From assembly GCF_014698825.1 (NCBI RefSeq), contig NZ_JACJTT010000010.1, positions 83,431 to 147,430 on the forward strand: a stretch of DNA of 64,000 nt. Reading direction: 5' to 3'. The position numbers and the translations under genes were made by a program. The stretch comes from Richelia sinica FACHB-800 (GTDB lineage Bacteria; Cyanobacteriota; Cyanobacteriia; Cyanobacteriales; Nostocaceae). Below the pieces are notes generated by a model that was not told where the DNA came from, did no database searches, and saw nothing but the letters and a program-made list of their open reading frames with translations. Of this stretch, positions 9,490 through 19,657 are shown in pieces. Each line of letters begins with the position of its first letter. Positions within the stretch are counted from its first letter, which is position 1.

Positions 9490-10155
9490 CTATCCTTGAT
9501 AAGGATTGTCAATTGTATCGACAGAAACCTTGGCAGATAAGGGCAGACGACCAGGATTTAACCGTGGTTCAGCAGCATAACCAACCGGTACCAAAACAGC
9601 AATACCAATATGAGGATGATCTGCTGCACCAATTACAGCTTTGACCTGTTCTTCAATCCAACCATTCATAAAACAGGTGGATAAACCTAAACTTTCCGCA
9701 GCTAATACTAAGTGGGTAGCAGCAATCATCGCATCTTTAATGGCATATTCTCGACGCTTGTCTCCTAACCCTGCTTGGAATTGAGGAATGGCATTTTTAA
9801 AATAGTTAATAGTACCTTCATTCCAGGCACCAATTTCTAAAGCTTGATTGAAAATGGGAGTTAAATCTTCTTCCCCAGCGGTAGCATCTCCAGCAAAGAC
9901 AAAGGTCACAGGTGCTTCAATAATTTGCTTTTGGTTCCAAGCCGCAGCAGATAATGCTGCTTTTTTTGCTTCATCTTGAACCAAAATAATCCGCCAAGCT
10001 TGAACATTAAAACTACTAGGTGCAGCAATAGTTAATTCCACTAATTGCTGTAGTAATTCTGGTGCTATGGGGTCTGTTTTAAAAGTTTTAATGGAACGAC
10101 GCTGAAGGATCGCACTGGGAACGTCTAAGGCTTTGATTTCAGTGATTGGACTCAC
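9490..10155 (-). CDS. Nitroreductase family protein
   Basis: The 221-residue product belongs to the FMN-dependent nitroreductase fold. Recognisable parts are the RRSIKTF FMN-phosphate motif (about 19-25), the APSSFNVQAWRIILV segment (about 46-60), and a C-terminal GIAVLVPVGY followed by the PRLNPGRLPL tail. It would use NAD(P)H to reduce nitro-compounds, quinones or another acceptor; the physiological substrate is unknown. The start is GTG at 10155. It lies downstream of trxA on the same strand, but a hairpin at 10259-10283 probably separates the transcripts. Confidence 0.88.
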   Translation of the reverse strand: MSPITEIKALDVPSAILQRRSIKTFKTDPIAPELLQQLVELTIAAPSSFNVQAWRIILVQDEAKKAALSAAAWNQKQIIEAPVTFVFAGDATAGEEDLTPIFNQALEIGAWNEGTINYFKNAIPQFQAGLGDKRREYAIKDAMIAATHLVLAAESLGLSTCFMNGWIEEQVKAVIGAADHPHIGIAVLVPVGYAAEPRLNPGRLPLSAKVSVDTIDNPYQG

Positions 10156-10251
10156 GCGCTTTTCCTCTAGTTTATTTGATTGCTGGGGCTAGACTAGCGT
10201 TTTTTGTCCTAAATTTCAATCTTTCATCGGTGTCAAATCTAACTTCTCTCA

Positions 10252-10283
10252 TTAAAACAACCGCAAAGATATTCTCTGCGGTT
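10252..10283 (-). terminator. Probable trxA terminator
   Basis: The arms AACCGCA and TGCGGTT (10259-10283), with further inner pairing, form a stem-loop. On the minus strand it is followed by GTTTTAATG, a weak U tract. It lies 137 bp after the trxA stop and before the nitroreductase start. Confidence 0.55.
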
Positions 10284-10419
10284 GCTGGCAAAAATAACAT
10301 GGATTTACGATGTAATTTTAAATATATTTTAGCCCTATCTTAACCATAGAGATTTCCCGATTTCTATACATAGTTTTGTTGATAGGAGCAATGGATATTA
10401 ATCCCTATTCAAACATTCT

Positions 10420-10749
10420 CTAGGAGGCAAGATAAGGAGTTAAAGCTTTAGCTAAAGTGGTTTTAGGAACTGCACCAACAACTGTATTAACTTGCCGACC
10501 TCCTTTAAATACCATCAACGTGGGAATACTGCGAATTCCATAGTGGCTTGCTACTGTGGGATTTTGGTCGGTATTGAGTTTGACCACTTTCACATGGCCT
10601 GCGTATTCAGCCGCTACTTCATCGACCACTGGAGACAGCATTCGACAAGGGCCGCACCAAGGGGCCCAAAAATCAACTAATACTGGATCTTCACTATCCA
10701 ATACTTCTTGTTTGAACGTTGCCTCAGTTACATCAGTGACGGATGACAT
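10420..10749 (-). CDS. trxA: Thioredoxin
   Basis: This is a 109-residue classic thioredoxin with the redox-active W31-C-G-P-C35 motif and the cis-proline in [12 protein letters not shown]. It reduces protein disulfides in the cytoplasm, taking electrons from thioredoxin reductase (ferredoxin- or NADPH-dependent). Length and sequence match m/TrxA-type cyanobacterial thioredoxins. A perfect AGGAGGA ribosome site stands six bases before the ATG, suggesting strong translation. It is divergent from the first VWA gene, with about 200 bp of shared upstream region. Confidence 0.95.
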   Translation of the reverse strand: MSSVTDVTEATFKQEVLDSEDPVLVDFWAPWCGPCRMLSPVVDEVAAEYAGHVKVVKLNTDQNPTVASHYGIRSIPTLMVFKGGRQVNTVVGAVPKTTLAKALTPYLAS

Positions 10750-10955
10750 GATTGTCCTCCTGAATTTAAGTCAATAACTCGATATTATCCAAGAATTAGC
10801 GATCGCTCAAAATTGTAAGAATTAATTTGGTTTGCCTTGACAACCTGAAAACAAAGGACTTTTTAGCTAGTTTGCTGAGTATTACTTCCCTTTATAGATG
10901 TACTACACTGAATTTGGGAGTTAAAATGGCAACAGATAATTAACTCAGGTACATT

Positions 10956-11561
10956 ATGATGAGCGATCGCGACTATACTCTAATCATTGATAAAAGTGGC
11001 AGTATGTCCACTCCTGACCAAGCTGGTGGTAAAAGTAGATGGGACACAGCCCAAGAATCTACCCTAGCTTTGGCGAGAAAGTGCGAACAGTTTGACCCTG
11101 ATGGCATCACTGTTTACGTATTTTCTGGTAGATTTAAACGTTACGAAAATGTCACCTCCGCCAAAGTCGCGCAAATATTTCAAGAAAATGATCCTGCTGG
11201 GACAACGAATTTAGCTAGTGTATTACAAGATGCGCTAAATAATTATTTCCGACGCAAAGCTGCTGGACAAGCTAAAGCAAATGGAGAAACAATTTTAGTA
11301 ATTACTGATGGTGAACCTGATGACCGCAAAGCAGTATTTGAGGTCATTATTCAAGCAACTAGACAAATGGAAAGAGATGAAGAATTAGGCATTTCTATTA
11401 TTCAAGTTGGTGCTGATGCACAAGCGAAAAAGTTTCTCACGGCTTTAGATGACCAGTTACAAAGCGTAGGCGCTAAATTTGATATTTGTGACACAATAAC
11501 TTTAGACGATTTAGAAGATATGAGTTTGGCAGATGTATTAATGAATGCTATTACTGATTAA
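10956..11561 (+). CDS. VWA domain protein, copy 1
   Basis: The 201-residue protein is essentially one von Willebrand factor A domain. The metal-binding MIDAS motif D12-K-S14-G-S16 stands at the N-terminus, a Thr in the AGTTNLASVL loop (about 88) is the next ligand, and ITDGEPDD (about 129) supplies the third. There is no signal peptide or membrane segment, so it is cytoplasmic. It starts with two consecutive ATGs (10956 or 10959). It is a close paralogue of the next gene, with the same length and most motifs identical. The family is known from TerY-like and metal-stress contexts, but no ter gene is present here, so function is not assigned. Confidence 0.85.
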   Translation: MMSDRDYTLIIDKSGSMSTPDQAGGKSRWDTAQESTLALARKCEQFDPDGITVYVFSGRFKRYENVTSAKVAQIFQENDPAGTTNLASVLQDALNNYFRRKAAGQAKANGETILVITDGEPDDRKAVFEVIIQATRQMERDEELGISIIQVGADAQAKKFLTALDDQLQSVGAKFDICDTITLDDLEDMSLADVLMNAITD

Positions 11562-11600
11562 TTATTAAAAACTACTGAATCTGAAATCAAAAAGTTCAAA

Positions 11601-11678
11601 TAGACCTCTTGTCAAAATTTTAATTATGGCGTTTTAATTGACTAAATTTACATCATAAATAATTGAACAAGAGGTCTA
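11601..11678. repeat. MITE-like inverted repeat between the VWA copies
   Basis: Twelve-base perfect inverted repeats, TAGACCTCTTGT at 11601-11612 and its complement at 11667-11678, flank a 54-base AT-rich centre. It is too short to encode a transposase. It looks like a miniature inverted-repeat element or a stable hairpin that could attenuate transcription between the two genes. Confidence 0.55.
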
Positions 11679-11754
11679 AATATTTAATTCAAGATGATTG
11701 TGAGTTGATTATTGAAAATTATCAATATTAAATTAATTGCTGGAGGAAAAGACA

Positions 11755-12360
11755 ATGTTAGAAAATCGTGATTACACTTTAATTATTGACAAAAGTGGCA
11801 GCATGGCTACCCCAGACCAAAAGGGTGGTAGAACAAGATGGGTAACAGCCCAAGAATCTACCTTAGCTTTAGCTAGTAAATGTGAACAATTTGACCCAGA
11901 TGGCATTACAGTGTATCTGTTTTCTGGTAGGTTTAAACGGTATGAAAATGTTACTTCTGGCAAAGTAGCACAAATTTTTCGCGAAAATGATCCCTCTGGT
12001 ACCACAGATTTAGCTGCCGTATTAAAACATGCTACTGATGATTATTTTCAACGCAAAACTAGTGGTCAAACTAAACCCAATGGAGAGACAATTTTAGTGA
12101 TTACGGATGGTGAACCTGACGACCGTAAGGCAGTGATGAAGGTAATTATTGAAGCCTCACGCAAGATGGATAGAGATGAGGAATTAGCTATTTCTTTCAT
12201 CCAAGTGGGTACAGACCCCCAAGCAAGTCGTTTTCTCAAAATTTTAGATGATGAATTACAAAGTGCGGGAGCTAAATTTGATATTTGTGACACGGTAACT
12301 ATGGAAGATATGGAGGATATGAGTTTATCTGAAGTTTTACTCAATGCCATTACTGACTAG
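11755..12360 (+). CDS. VWA domain protein, copy 2
   Basis: This is a tandem paralogue of the gene at 10956, with exactly 201 residues when started at the ATG at 11755. That start has a strong GGAGG site eight bases upstream; the frame extends to a TTG at 11737, but this would place the ribosome site inside the gene. The MIDAS residues D-K-S-G-S and the ITDGEPDD loop are conserved. The proteins differ mostly in the C-terminal third, for example MEDMEDMSLSEVLLN here against LDDLEDMSLADVLMN in copy 1, which suggests an old duplication kept for two functions. The third gene of the block follows after 50 bp. Confidence 0.85.
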   Translation: MLENRDYTLIIDKSGSMATPDQKGGRTRWVTAQESTLALASKCEQFDPDGITVYLFSGRFKRYENVTSGKVAQIFRENDPSGTTDLAAVLKHATDDYFQRKTSGQTKPNGETILVITDGEPDDRKAVMKVIIEASRKMDRDEELAISFIQVGTDPQASRFLKILDDELQSAGAKFDICDTVTMEDMEDMSLSEVLLNAITD

Positions 12361-12410
12361 ATACCAGGGATGAAAATCACAAATTCACAAAGCAAGTAGG
12401 AATTATCAAT

Positions 12411-12803
12411 ATGGATGATATTGAGAAGCTATTAGCTGAAATTAAACAAGAATATCAAGGTCAAACAGGTGGGCAATCAAAACAATTAATTACCACACAA
12501 CCTGTTAACATATCAACAACAACAGGAGATGTGTTAGTAGATAGTTTGTTAGCCTCTGTTAAAGCTGATTTTGCTGCCCTAGATGCAGCTGAAGAACTAA
12601 AAAAACAGGCAGAATTAGAACAAGAAAGAAAACGACAGGCACAAATCAAGGCTAAAGAATTAGAGAAATTACAAAAACAAGCTCAACAATGGTTATCGAA
12701 ATTAGACCCTTTATCCTCAGAAGGTTTATGGTTTGAGAGATTTGCAGAAAATTACCCCTCTAAATTAGCAGCAGCTATAGAATATTTGCAAATCAATCAG
12801 TAA
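12411..12803 (+). CDS. Hypothetical coiled-coil protein linked to VWA genes
   Basis: The 130-residue protein has an N-terminal helix (DDIEKLLAEIKQEYQ), a polar linker, a long charged coiled coil (about 57-95, rich in K, E and Q) and a conserved-looking C-terminal segment (LDPLSSEGLWFERFAENYPS). It is soluble. I do not recognise a named domain. Its place 50 bp after the second VWA gene on the same strand suggests the three act together, possibly with this as a partner or substrate of the VWA domains. Confidence 0.65.
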   Translation: MDDIEKLLAEIKQEYQGQTGGQSKQLITTQPVNISTTTGDVLVDSLLASVKADFAALDAAEELKKQAELEQERKRQAQIKAKELEKLQKQAQQWLSKLDPLSSEGLWFERFAENYPSKLAAAIEYLQINQ

Positions 12804-12806
12804 ATT

Positions 12807-13154
12807 TTAATTGTTTTTGCTGTGAGATAAATTTTCTACAGCCCATGTGTGCATGGCATACAAAACGGGTTTTAAACTTGACCCTAAGTCTGTGAGTGAA
12901 TATTCTACTTTTGGTGGAATTTGGGGATATACTTCTCGATGAATAATGCCATCATCTTCCAATTCTCTTAATTGTTGAGTCAGCATTTTCTGTGTAATTC
13001 CTGATAATGAACGTTGCAGTTCTCCAAAGCGTTTAACCCCATCCATGAGTTCACGAATAATTAATACCTTCCATCTACCACCAATAATTTTCAGTGTGGC
13101 TTCAACTTCACAGGTTAGTATCTGATGGGTCTCAACTGCCGAATTCAGTTTCAT
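12807..13154 (-). CDS. HxlR-family transcriptional regulator
   Basis: The 115-residue winged-helix protein has the HxlR signatures [22 protein letters not shown] and [19 protein letters not shown] (about 27-70), followed by the wing (VEYSLTDLG). An N-terminal cysteine (C15) sits at the position often used for redox or aldehyde sensing in this family. It converges on the VWA-block gene with only three bases between the stops, and lies just after the 2TM gene on its own strand (13 bp), so it could be cotranscribed with that gene. Target unknown. Confidence 0.85.
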   Translation of the reverse strand: MKLNSAVETHQILTCEVEATLKIIGGRWKVLIIRELMDGVKRFGELQRSLSGITQKMLTQQLRELEDDGIIHREVYPQIPPKVEYSLTDLGSSLKPVLYAMHTWAVENLSHSKNN

Positions 13155-13167
13155 TTTGTTTAGTGAT

Positions 13168-13680
13168 TTAGGTAGACGAAATAAATAAGGCTTTAAACCA
13201 TTTATTGATGATTGTATTCAGAGTTTGTTTGATTTGATGCTGACGATTCCACTTTTGGAAAGCGAGTTCGTAGTCTTCTCCTTTGGAGAGGAAGGTATTC
13301 CAAATATCGAGGGTGATGAATAAACCGCAGGAGAGAATAATATAAAGTGACCAGGAAAGAGTCCCACCACCGATAAAATCTGCAACGAGGAAAAAACTAT
13401 TGATAATGGCATAGTTACCCAGACGTTTTTTAAATTTGCTGCGACGGTAAATATCAAAAGCCTGACGCTGTTTCACTTCTGTTTGCTGTGCTAACCAGTC
13501 TTGTTGTGCTGCTTGGACAGCATCGGGAGATATCTGTAATTCTCCAGCGATTTCCAAAATTTGCTCATAGGAAAACTCTTGGTTTTGAGCATTGGCTTGA
13601 CGAGCGATCGCTAGTTGTAGAATATGTTGTACATCTTCTTGGCTATAGGTGCGTAAACTGTCATGTTCAAACGCCGTCAT
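13168..13680 (-). CDS. 2TM domain membrane protein
   Basis: The protein has about 170 residues when started at the ATG at 13680; an upstream in-frame start at 13698 adds six residues. The N-terminal half is soluble: [16 protein letters not shown] and a helical [14 protein letters not shown] segment, similar to the N-terminal domain found before 2TM domains in cyanobacteria. Two hydrophobic helices follow (about 92-108 and 113-130), then a basic tail. It probably sits in the inner membrane. Function unknown. It lies between tamB-like and the HxlR gene on the same strand. Confidence 0.7.
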   Translation of the reverse strand: MTAFEHDSLRTYSQEDVQHILQLAIARQANAQNQEFSYEQILEIAGELQISPDAVQAAQQDWLAQQTEVKQRQAFDIYRRSKFKKRLGNYAIINSFFLVADFIGGGTLSWSLYIILSCGLFITLDIWNTFLSKGEDYELAFQKWNRQHQIKQTLNTIINKWFKALFISST

Positions 13681-13803
13681 AATTTTATCTCTAATCACAA
13701 TTCTCCCTTATACTATCTACACTAGCAAATCTCTGGGGCGTTGGATATCAGCTAGTGGGATGGTTTCAGGCAGCAAAAAACAGATGAGAAAAGCCGGAAA
13801 ATT

Positions 13804-16800
13804 TTAAAATCTTCTCTCAAACTCAATTACAGCCCGACTATCATCTGTTAAATTGGTGGAAGAACGCAGTCGAAACTCATCATTAATTCGGTAGTTAATC
13901 CCCCATTGAAATGGGTCGTCTGTAGTTAATATTTTGATGCCAGAAATAGAAAACTTAGAGGAAATATCTACACCAGCTTCTAAGGCTAATTCTAAACTAG
14001 AGTTACTTCTAGGTGCTTCCGGTCTATCAGCAATAATAGTAGGAAATAGCCGTAATTCACTTAAGCCAAAGGCGCTACCAATTTGGTTAAATGCACTTTG
14101 GAAATTATTAAAAACTGCGGAACCTGCTATGTTAATTAAACCTAAGGTACTATCAGCACGACCTTGGGTATCAACAAAACCTCCACCTAACAAAGTGACA
14201 ATTTCTGTTTCTGATCGACTAGGGCTACTTTTGAGTTCTAAATTATCATTAATTTTGCTAGCAGAACCTTTAATATTCGCTTCTACTCTCACGGTTTCTA
14301 AAGTTGATAAACCTGTACCTTGACGGCTGATGTCAACGTTTTGGATAACATCCAGAACTTTCGCGAAGAGACGCAGATTTAAATCTGGGTTGCGGGGTTG
14401 ACTACTTCTAAAAGTGGCGCTATTGTCATAACCGCGTGCTAAGTTTAATTGGGTCGTAAATAAATTTACCCCTCCTTGAGTCAATTTGATTGTACCTTCG
14501 GGAATTGGGTTACTTAAGAAACCATTTACTGTCAAATTACCAGAAGCAAGAAAATTGAAAATTGGCGGTCTGGCAATTTTTACATTTCTGCCCAGTTTTA
14601 ATTCCAAATTATCTAGCTTTGTAATCCGAATATTGGTATCTGACTTATTTTGCTTGTTAACTTTCAATGATGATGAATCAATATCATCATTAACTGTATT
14701 GGTATCGCTAGCTTCTGCTACTAATACTAGACCATCCACTAATTCAATGTTGCCGCCAATTACAGGATTTAGCAGGGAACCATTAATTTGTAAATTGCCA
14801 CTGGCACCACCTTGATATAAACCTTTGAGGTTTAAGACTAATTTTTCTAGATTCACATTCAAAGGATTGTTGATTTTGATATTTTGACTAGTAAAAATGG
14901 GAATTTCTCCAGCCGCTTCTACTTTACCATTGCTATATTTACCTTGGAAACTTTCCACAACTACACGGTCAAAATCAAATTGGGCTTTACCGGAAACATT
15001 GGTTAATTTTCCTGGTAAAGCTTGGGCAGAAAAACTGGCATTGTTGAGAGAGGCAATGCCTTTGACTAAAGGTTGTCTCCTCGTACCACGAATGGTTAAA
15101 TCTAATTCCCCTTCTCCATCCTCGAAGGATATTTCATTAGTAAAGAGATTTAATAAGGCTAAACCTTCATCTTTAACTTTGACATCTAAATTAATTTGAT
15201 TACTTTCTGGTTCTAGAGAAGCAAAAGGCAATTTATAGGGAATACTTCCTGTCACATTCACAGGTTCTGGACCAGATGCCAAGACGGTACTACCAAAATT
15301 CAAGCGGCCGTTATTGTAGCTAAAACTAGCATTGGCTGATTCAATTTTCTTTTGGTTGAGTGTGCCGTTAGTAATATTTAATTCGCCTCTGGCTTGAGGA
15401 TTGGCAACACTGCCAGCAATAGCAGCAGTGGCATTCAAATTCCCGGAAATGCCTACGGGTATTTTGACAAAGTTACTTAATAATTGAATGGGGAAGTTTT
15501 TAACTCTTAATTGACCAGATTGTTCTTTTCCACCAATGTTGCCAGCAAAGTTAATTAATTTATCTTTTGATTCAACTCGCAGCGGTTGTAGCCGTAATAC
15601 TCCATTGGTAAAATTGCCTTCAGCAATGACTTTATCTGCACGATAATAACGATTTGGTTCTTCTTCCCGACCCCAAACAAAGTTTTGCCCTTGTAAATTA
15701 AATTCAACTGTTGGTGCTTTGGTGGCAATGGTATTGATCGCAATGTCACCGTTAAAAATACCCTGTAAATCAATTAAATCTGGGATGGGTTTGGATGCCA
15801 AGCGTTTTTCTTCTTGGTTGGTTTGCAGAGTATCTAATTCTGACAAACGCTGAATTTGACTGAGTAAAGGTTGATTAGGTAAGCCTTGGGGATAGATGTT
15901 GGTCAGGTCTGCCGCTGTGCCGTAGGTGGGTGCAGTTAAACCCCTTTGCAGGTCTTGGAGATCAAAAATTTGGGCAGCAGCAAGAACATCTTGAATTTGC
16001 CCTTGACTAACGTTGATTTTGGCTTGAATTTGGGGTTTGCGGTTGATTTGCTGGATATTGGCGTTAAAACTGTAGCGACTTTTGCCTTTAATCAGTTCAC
16101 TGTTCGTGAAGGTAGCACTATTATTGTTGTAGCGAAATAGGGTGCTAAAACGATCGCCTTTGATTCTCGCTAGTCTGGGTTGGTCAATGGCAATATTGCC
16201 TGCTGCGGCTAATGTTTGTTGATTGACTTGGAACTTGCCAGATAATAGGCCAGCAACTGCACCGGCACCTAAAGCGGTGTTATCAGGTAAGGCGATATTT
16301 AAGGCTTTGAGAGGGAAATTCTCAACATTTACCGTCCAATCATTTTCTACTGCCCTACCTGTAGCTAAAGCTTGTTGCCACTTGACTAAAAAGGCGTTGG
16401 GACGATTATTAGGACTGAGATTGACAGCCAAGCGATCGCTTTTCCCAGCTACATCCAGACTAGAACTTTGCCCTTGCTGCAAGTTAATATTACCAGTCAG
16501 CAACGGTTCAAAGGCAAAATCCTTCACCCGCAAATTTCTCAATCCCAGCATCCCCACTAAATTGGGTGCGGTGAGTTTACCTGTAATTTGCCCATTAAAA
16601 TCAGCTAGACCAGTGACAGCAACATTCTGCGGTAGCTTTAAAGATACATTTTGCAGATTGTAATTCTTCGCTTGCACATTGAGATTGAGTTGGGTAATGG
16701 TGGGAATTCCTGGCTTTTGGGCATCAGCCAAGATATAGCCATTGGCATTGACATCTCTTCCCTTCGCACTATTAACAATCAATCTTTCACCATTCCAAGC

Positions 16801-19260
16801 GATGGCAGCATTCAAGGGTGACCTAATCCCCGCAATGCCTTGGCTAAACTGCACTTCACCAGCTGCCAACACATCCGCTAATCGACCAGACCCAAACACA
16901 CCCATCACTTGTAATTGGGCTGCTAAATCCCCTTGCCACTGGGGATTTAACCGAGTTAATTCCACACCCCTACCACTTACCGCCGCTTGATAACGTCCAT
17001 CTGCCAATTGGATATTTTTGGCTGTAACCGTTCCCCCAGAAACATTTAACTTAGCTTGACCAGTGGCTTGAATAGTATTGGTGCGGATAGACTCAGCTAA
17101 CCCAGCCACATTAAACTCACCTGTTACCCGACTATCTCGCAGTTGGGGGGCAACATTTGCTAATCGGGGTAAAGGCACTTGATTAATGGTCAGTTGTCCT
17201 TGGTAACGTCCATCAGCTAATTGGATATTTTTGGCTGTAACTTTTCCACCATCTACAGCTAACTGCCCATCACCCTTAGCAATAGCCGTTTGCAAACTGA
17301 AATTTTCTCGATTACCAGCAACTTGAAATTTACCTGTTAATGGTGCATTCAAAATCGGATGGGCTTTTTTCAAGATTTGTCCCAACCGCACATCTTCAGC
17401 TACCAATTCCGCTGCAAAGCTTTTATCTTGTAACTTGACTTGATTAATACCCACTTTGCCACCAGCAATGCTGACCGCAGCCCCATTGGGGCGAATCTCT
17501 TCCACTTTAAAGGGGCCAGAACTACCAGCCAAATCTAAACCACCATTAAATCTGGCCCCAGCTAAGGAGACATTTGGTAATTTCTGTTCTTGAACAAAGG
17601 GAGTTAACTTGACATTAGCAGCTTGAGTAAAAGCTTGCCATTTTTGATTGGCATAACTACCATTAGCCCGAACAATACCATCACCAACATTCACCGCCAC
17701 ATTTTGGAACAAGACAGTGCGATCGCTATTGATAATGGTTTCACCAGAGGCTGCATATTTAGCCTTGGGTGCTTGCCATTTCACAAAAGTTTGCACATTG
17801 TTGGGTGTGCCAGTGATTTGGGCAATACCCGCAACCGTACCAATGGAAAATCCAGGATTAATGGCATAAATTTGGGCGATCGCATCCCCAGGCACATTAT
17901 CCGAGGCAAAATTTAAGTTGATTTGGGATGCTTTCCCCAGCTTGATGCGGCCTCCTCCTCTCACATCCGCCCCTAGCTGGGATTTTCCTTGAATATCTTC
18001 AATCGTCAGCAGGGAATCTTGAGTTGCTAACTTAAACTTGGCACTCAATTGGGCAAAATCCACTTTATCGATGCGTGTGGATTTCAAACCAGTTACCTGA
18101 CCTGATAGCACAGGGTGAGAAATTGCCCCTCCCATCTGCACATCAGCCTTCACCACCCCCAGCACTGGGAATGGCAGTTTTACTTTCAAGGTTTCTTGGG
18201 CATTAGCCAGACTCACCGCATTCACACGGGCCGCCAAATTAAAACCGTTGTGCCGATCAATTACACCTGTAGCAGTCAGGGGAATTTTGCCGTAGCTAGT
18301 CACCATCTGGTCTAGCTTAATTACCATGCCTTGAAAAGTCAGATTACCTTGACTATTACTCAAAAGCTGCGGTACACGGGGGATTGACAGGGTTACCCCT
18401 TGAACAGAGGCATTACCAAATAATAAAGTCGGGCGATCAGGAGTCAATTGAATCTGTACATCACCATTAACTCGACCAGCCTGCAAATCTAATGGCAACT
18501 TCACCAACCGGGTAATTTCTGCTGCTAGCAATCCTTTCGTTTGGATGCGAACATCACCAGCCAAACTCTTACCAGGGCGTACATCTCCTTGGATGTAAAT
18601 GCTTCCCCCCGTCCCTGGCGTACCAGCTAAATCTAACTTAATCAGGCGATTCTTTTCTAAAAGTTTGGCAGTACCATTAACTTCCGTAAAACTGACAGCT
18701 ACTGGAGATTGATTTGTCGGTGTTTTTCCTTGATGTGGCTGGGGTAATAATACTAATCGTCCATTCCGAAATCGCAGTTTATCTAACTCAGTGTTAATCG
18801 GCCCCCTAGCTGGTTGCTGAACAATTTTGGTGGCTAACCAGCGTCCTTGATCATCCTGATCAACATATATATCTGGGTTAATTAATGTAACATCCAATAA
18901 CAACCGACGTTGACTCACTAATTGCCACAGGTCAAACCCGACTTCAATTCCCTCGATGGTCAACCAGTCTTTATCCGTAGCTGTAGCAGGTATGGTCGAA
19001 CCACCAAACTTCACCCCCATCCAGGAAAAATCTGTGACTTTTCCCAATTTAATCGGACGGTTGAGGCTATTAGTGAGGTTTTTCTCGGCTACAGGCACTA
19101 ACTCGTGATAAACAAAATTCTGTAGTCGCCAAGCACCACCGATCATCGCTAACAGTAAAAATATGCCGAAGGCTAAACCACCACGACTAAAGATGATCAA
19201 CCACAGTAACTGACGACGAGTGGAGGAGGAGTGAGAATCTTGATTAAAAGAGTTAGACAT
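13804..19260 (-). CDS. TamB/AsmA-like envelope protein (DUF490)
   Basis: This 1818-residue protein has a single N-terminal membrane anchor (about 20-45) followed by a very long beta-rich region of AsmA/TamB-type repeats. The C-terminal 400 residues carry the TamB (DUF490) domain: LTQGGVNLFTTQLNLARGYD, a ETEIVTLLGGGF motif and the barrel-like end in INDEFRLRSSTNL. Members bridge inner and outer membranes as a lipid-transport groove or help outer-membrane protein assembly; in cyanobacteria they are large. An internal duplication is clear: the segment TAKNIQLADGRYQ occurs twice about 70 residues apart (DNA near 16990-17030 and 17205-17245). It starts with ATG at 19260. No tamA/Omp85 gene is adjacent. 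Confidence 0.88.
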   Translation of the reverse strand: MSNSFNQDSHSSSTRRQLLWLIIFSRGGLAFGIFLLLAMIGGAWRLQNFVYHELVPVAEKNLTNSLNRPIKLGKVTDFSWMGVKFGGSTIPATATDKDWLTIEGIEVGFDLWQLVSQRRLLLDVTLINPDIYVDQDDQGRWLATKIVQQPARGPINTELDKLRFRNGRLVLLPQPHQGKTPTNQSPVAVSFTEVNGTAKLLEKNRLIKLDLAGTPGTGGSIYIQGDVRPGKSLAGDVRIQTKGLLAAEITRLVKLPLDLQAGRVNGDVQIQLTPDRPTLLFGNASVQGVTLSIPRVPQLLSNSQGNLTFQGMVIKLDQMVTSYGKIPLTATGVIDRHNGFNLAARVNAVSLANAQETLKVKLPFPVLGVVKADVQMGGAISHPVLSGQVTGLKSTRIDKVDFAQLSAKFKLATQDSLLTIEDIQGKSQLGADVRGGGRIKLGKASQINLNFASDNVPGDAIAQIYAINPGFSIGTVAGIAQITGTPNNVQTFVKWQAPKAKYAASGETIINSDRTVLFQNVAVNVGDGIVRANGSYANQKWQAFTQAANVKLTPFVQEQKLPNVSLAGARFNGGLDLAGSSGPFKVEEIRPNGAAVSIAGGKVGINQVKLQDKSFAAELVAEDVRLGQILKKAHPILNAPLTGKFQVAGNRENFSLQTAIAKGDGQLAVDGGKVTAKNIQLADGRYQGQLTINQVPLPRLANVAPQLRDSRVTGEFNVAGLAESIRTNTIQATGQAKLNVSGGTVTAKNIQLADGRYQAAVSGRGVELTRLNPQWQGDLAAQLQVMGVFGSGRLADVLAAGEVQFSQGIAGIRSPLNAAIAWNGERLIVNSAKGRDVNANGYILADAQKPGIPTITQLNLNVQAKNYNLQNVSLKLPQNVAVTGLADFNGQITGKLTAPNLVGMLGLRNLRVKDFAFEPLLTGNINLQQGQSSSLDVAGKSDRLAVNLSPNNRPNAFLVKWQQALATGRAVENDWTVNVENFPLKALNIALPDNTALGAGAVAGLLSGKFQVNQQTLAAAGNIAIDQPRLARIKGDRFSTLFRYNNNSATFTNSELIKGKSRYSFNANIQQINRKPQIQAKINVSQGQIQDVLAAAQIFDLQDLQRGLTAPTYGTAADLTNIYPQGLPNQPLLSQIQRLSELDTLQTNQEEKRLASKPIPDLIDLQGIFNGDIAINTIATKAPTVEFNLQGQNFVWGREEEPNRYYRADKVIAEGNFTNGVLRLQPLRVESKDKLINFAGNIGGKEQSGQLRVKNFPIQLLSNFVKIPVGISGNLNATAAIAGSVANPQARGELNITNGTLNQKKIESANASFSYNNGRLNFGSTVLASGPEPVNVTGSIPYKLPFASLEPESNQINLDVKVKDEGLALLNLFTNEISFEDGEGELDLTIRGTRRQPLVKGIASLNNASFSAQALPGKLTNVSGKAQFDFDRVVVESFQGKYSNGKVEAAGEIPIFTSQNIKINNPLNVNLEKLVLNLKGLYQGGASGNLQINGSLLNPVIGGNIELVDGLVLVAEASDTNTVNDDIDSSSLKVNKQNKSDTNIRITKLDNLELKLGRNVKIARPPIFNFLASGNLTVNGFLSNPIPEGTIKLTQGGVNLFTTQLNLARGYDNSATFRSSQPRNPDLNLRLFAKVLDVIQNVDISRQGTGLSTLETVRVEANIKGSASKINDNLELKSSPSRSETEIVTLLGGGFVDTQGRADSTLGLINIAGSAVFNNFQSAFNQIGSAFGLSELRLFPTIIADRPEAPRSNSSLELALEAGVDISSKFSISGIKILTTDDPFQWGINYRINDEFRLRSSTNLTDDSRAVIEFERRF

Positions 19261-19657
19261 CGGTTTTCACCCACGGGAATTGCCTGATGTTGTTGCTAAC
19301 TGCTTAAACTGGCGCAATTAGCACGATATATGACTCTGACCTGGTTGGAATAAAAATAAATTTTGATATTATTCCAACATCAACCATTTGAGTATAACGG
19401 GGAGATTTCCAAAATCCAAAATGGTATGAGTTGGCTGGATAAACAAGGGCAAATTTTCAGCAGATGGTAGCAGGAGTCAGAGTGAATGATGAGGGTAGGA
19501 AAACCCGTGATCAAGGAAACACCGATAAATCTGTGATTTTATGTGCTTTTTCAACCGATTGATACATTTGCTATTTGTACATAATTCATTCTGAATTCTG
19601 ACTCCTGACTTCTGTATTCTGTTTGATAATATCAACTTCAGAATTAAAGGATGGATG
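19261..19657. other. Intergenic region with an inverted repeat
   Basis: This 395-bp gap between divergent genes must hold the promoters of the TamB-like gene and the DUF3110 gene. An 11-bp inverted repeat, CAGGAGTCAGA at 19471-19481 and its complement at 19598-19608, encloses 116 bases without a credible gene. It resembles the TGACTCCTGACTTCTG-type short repeats seen elsewhere here. Nothing else is supported. Confidence 0.45.
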
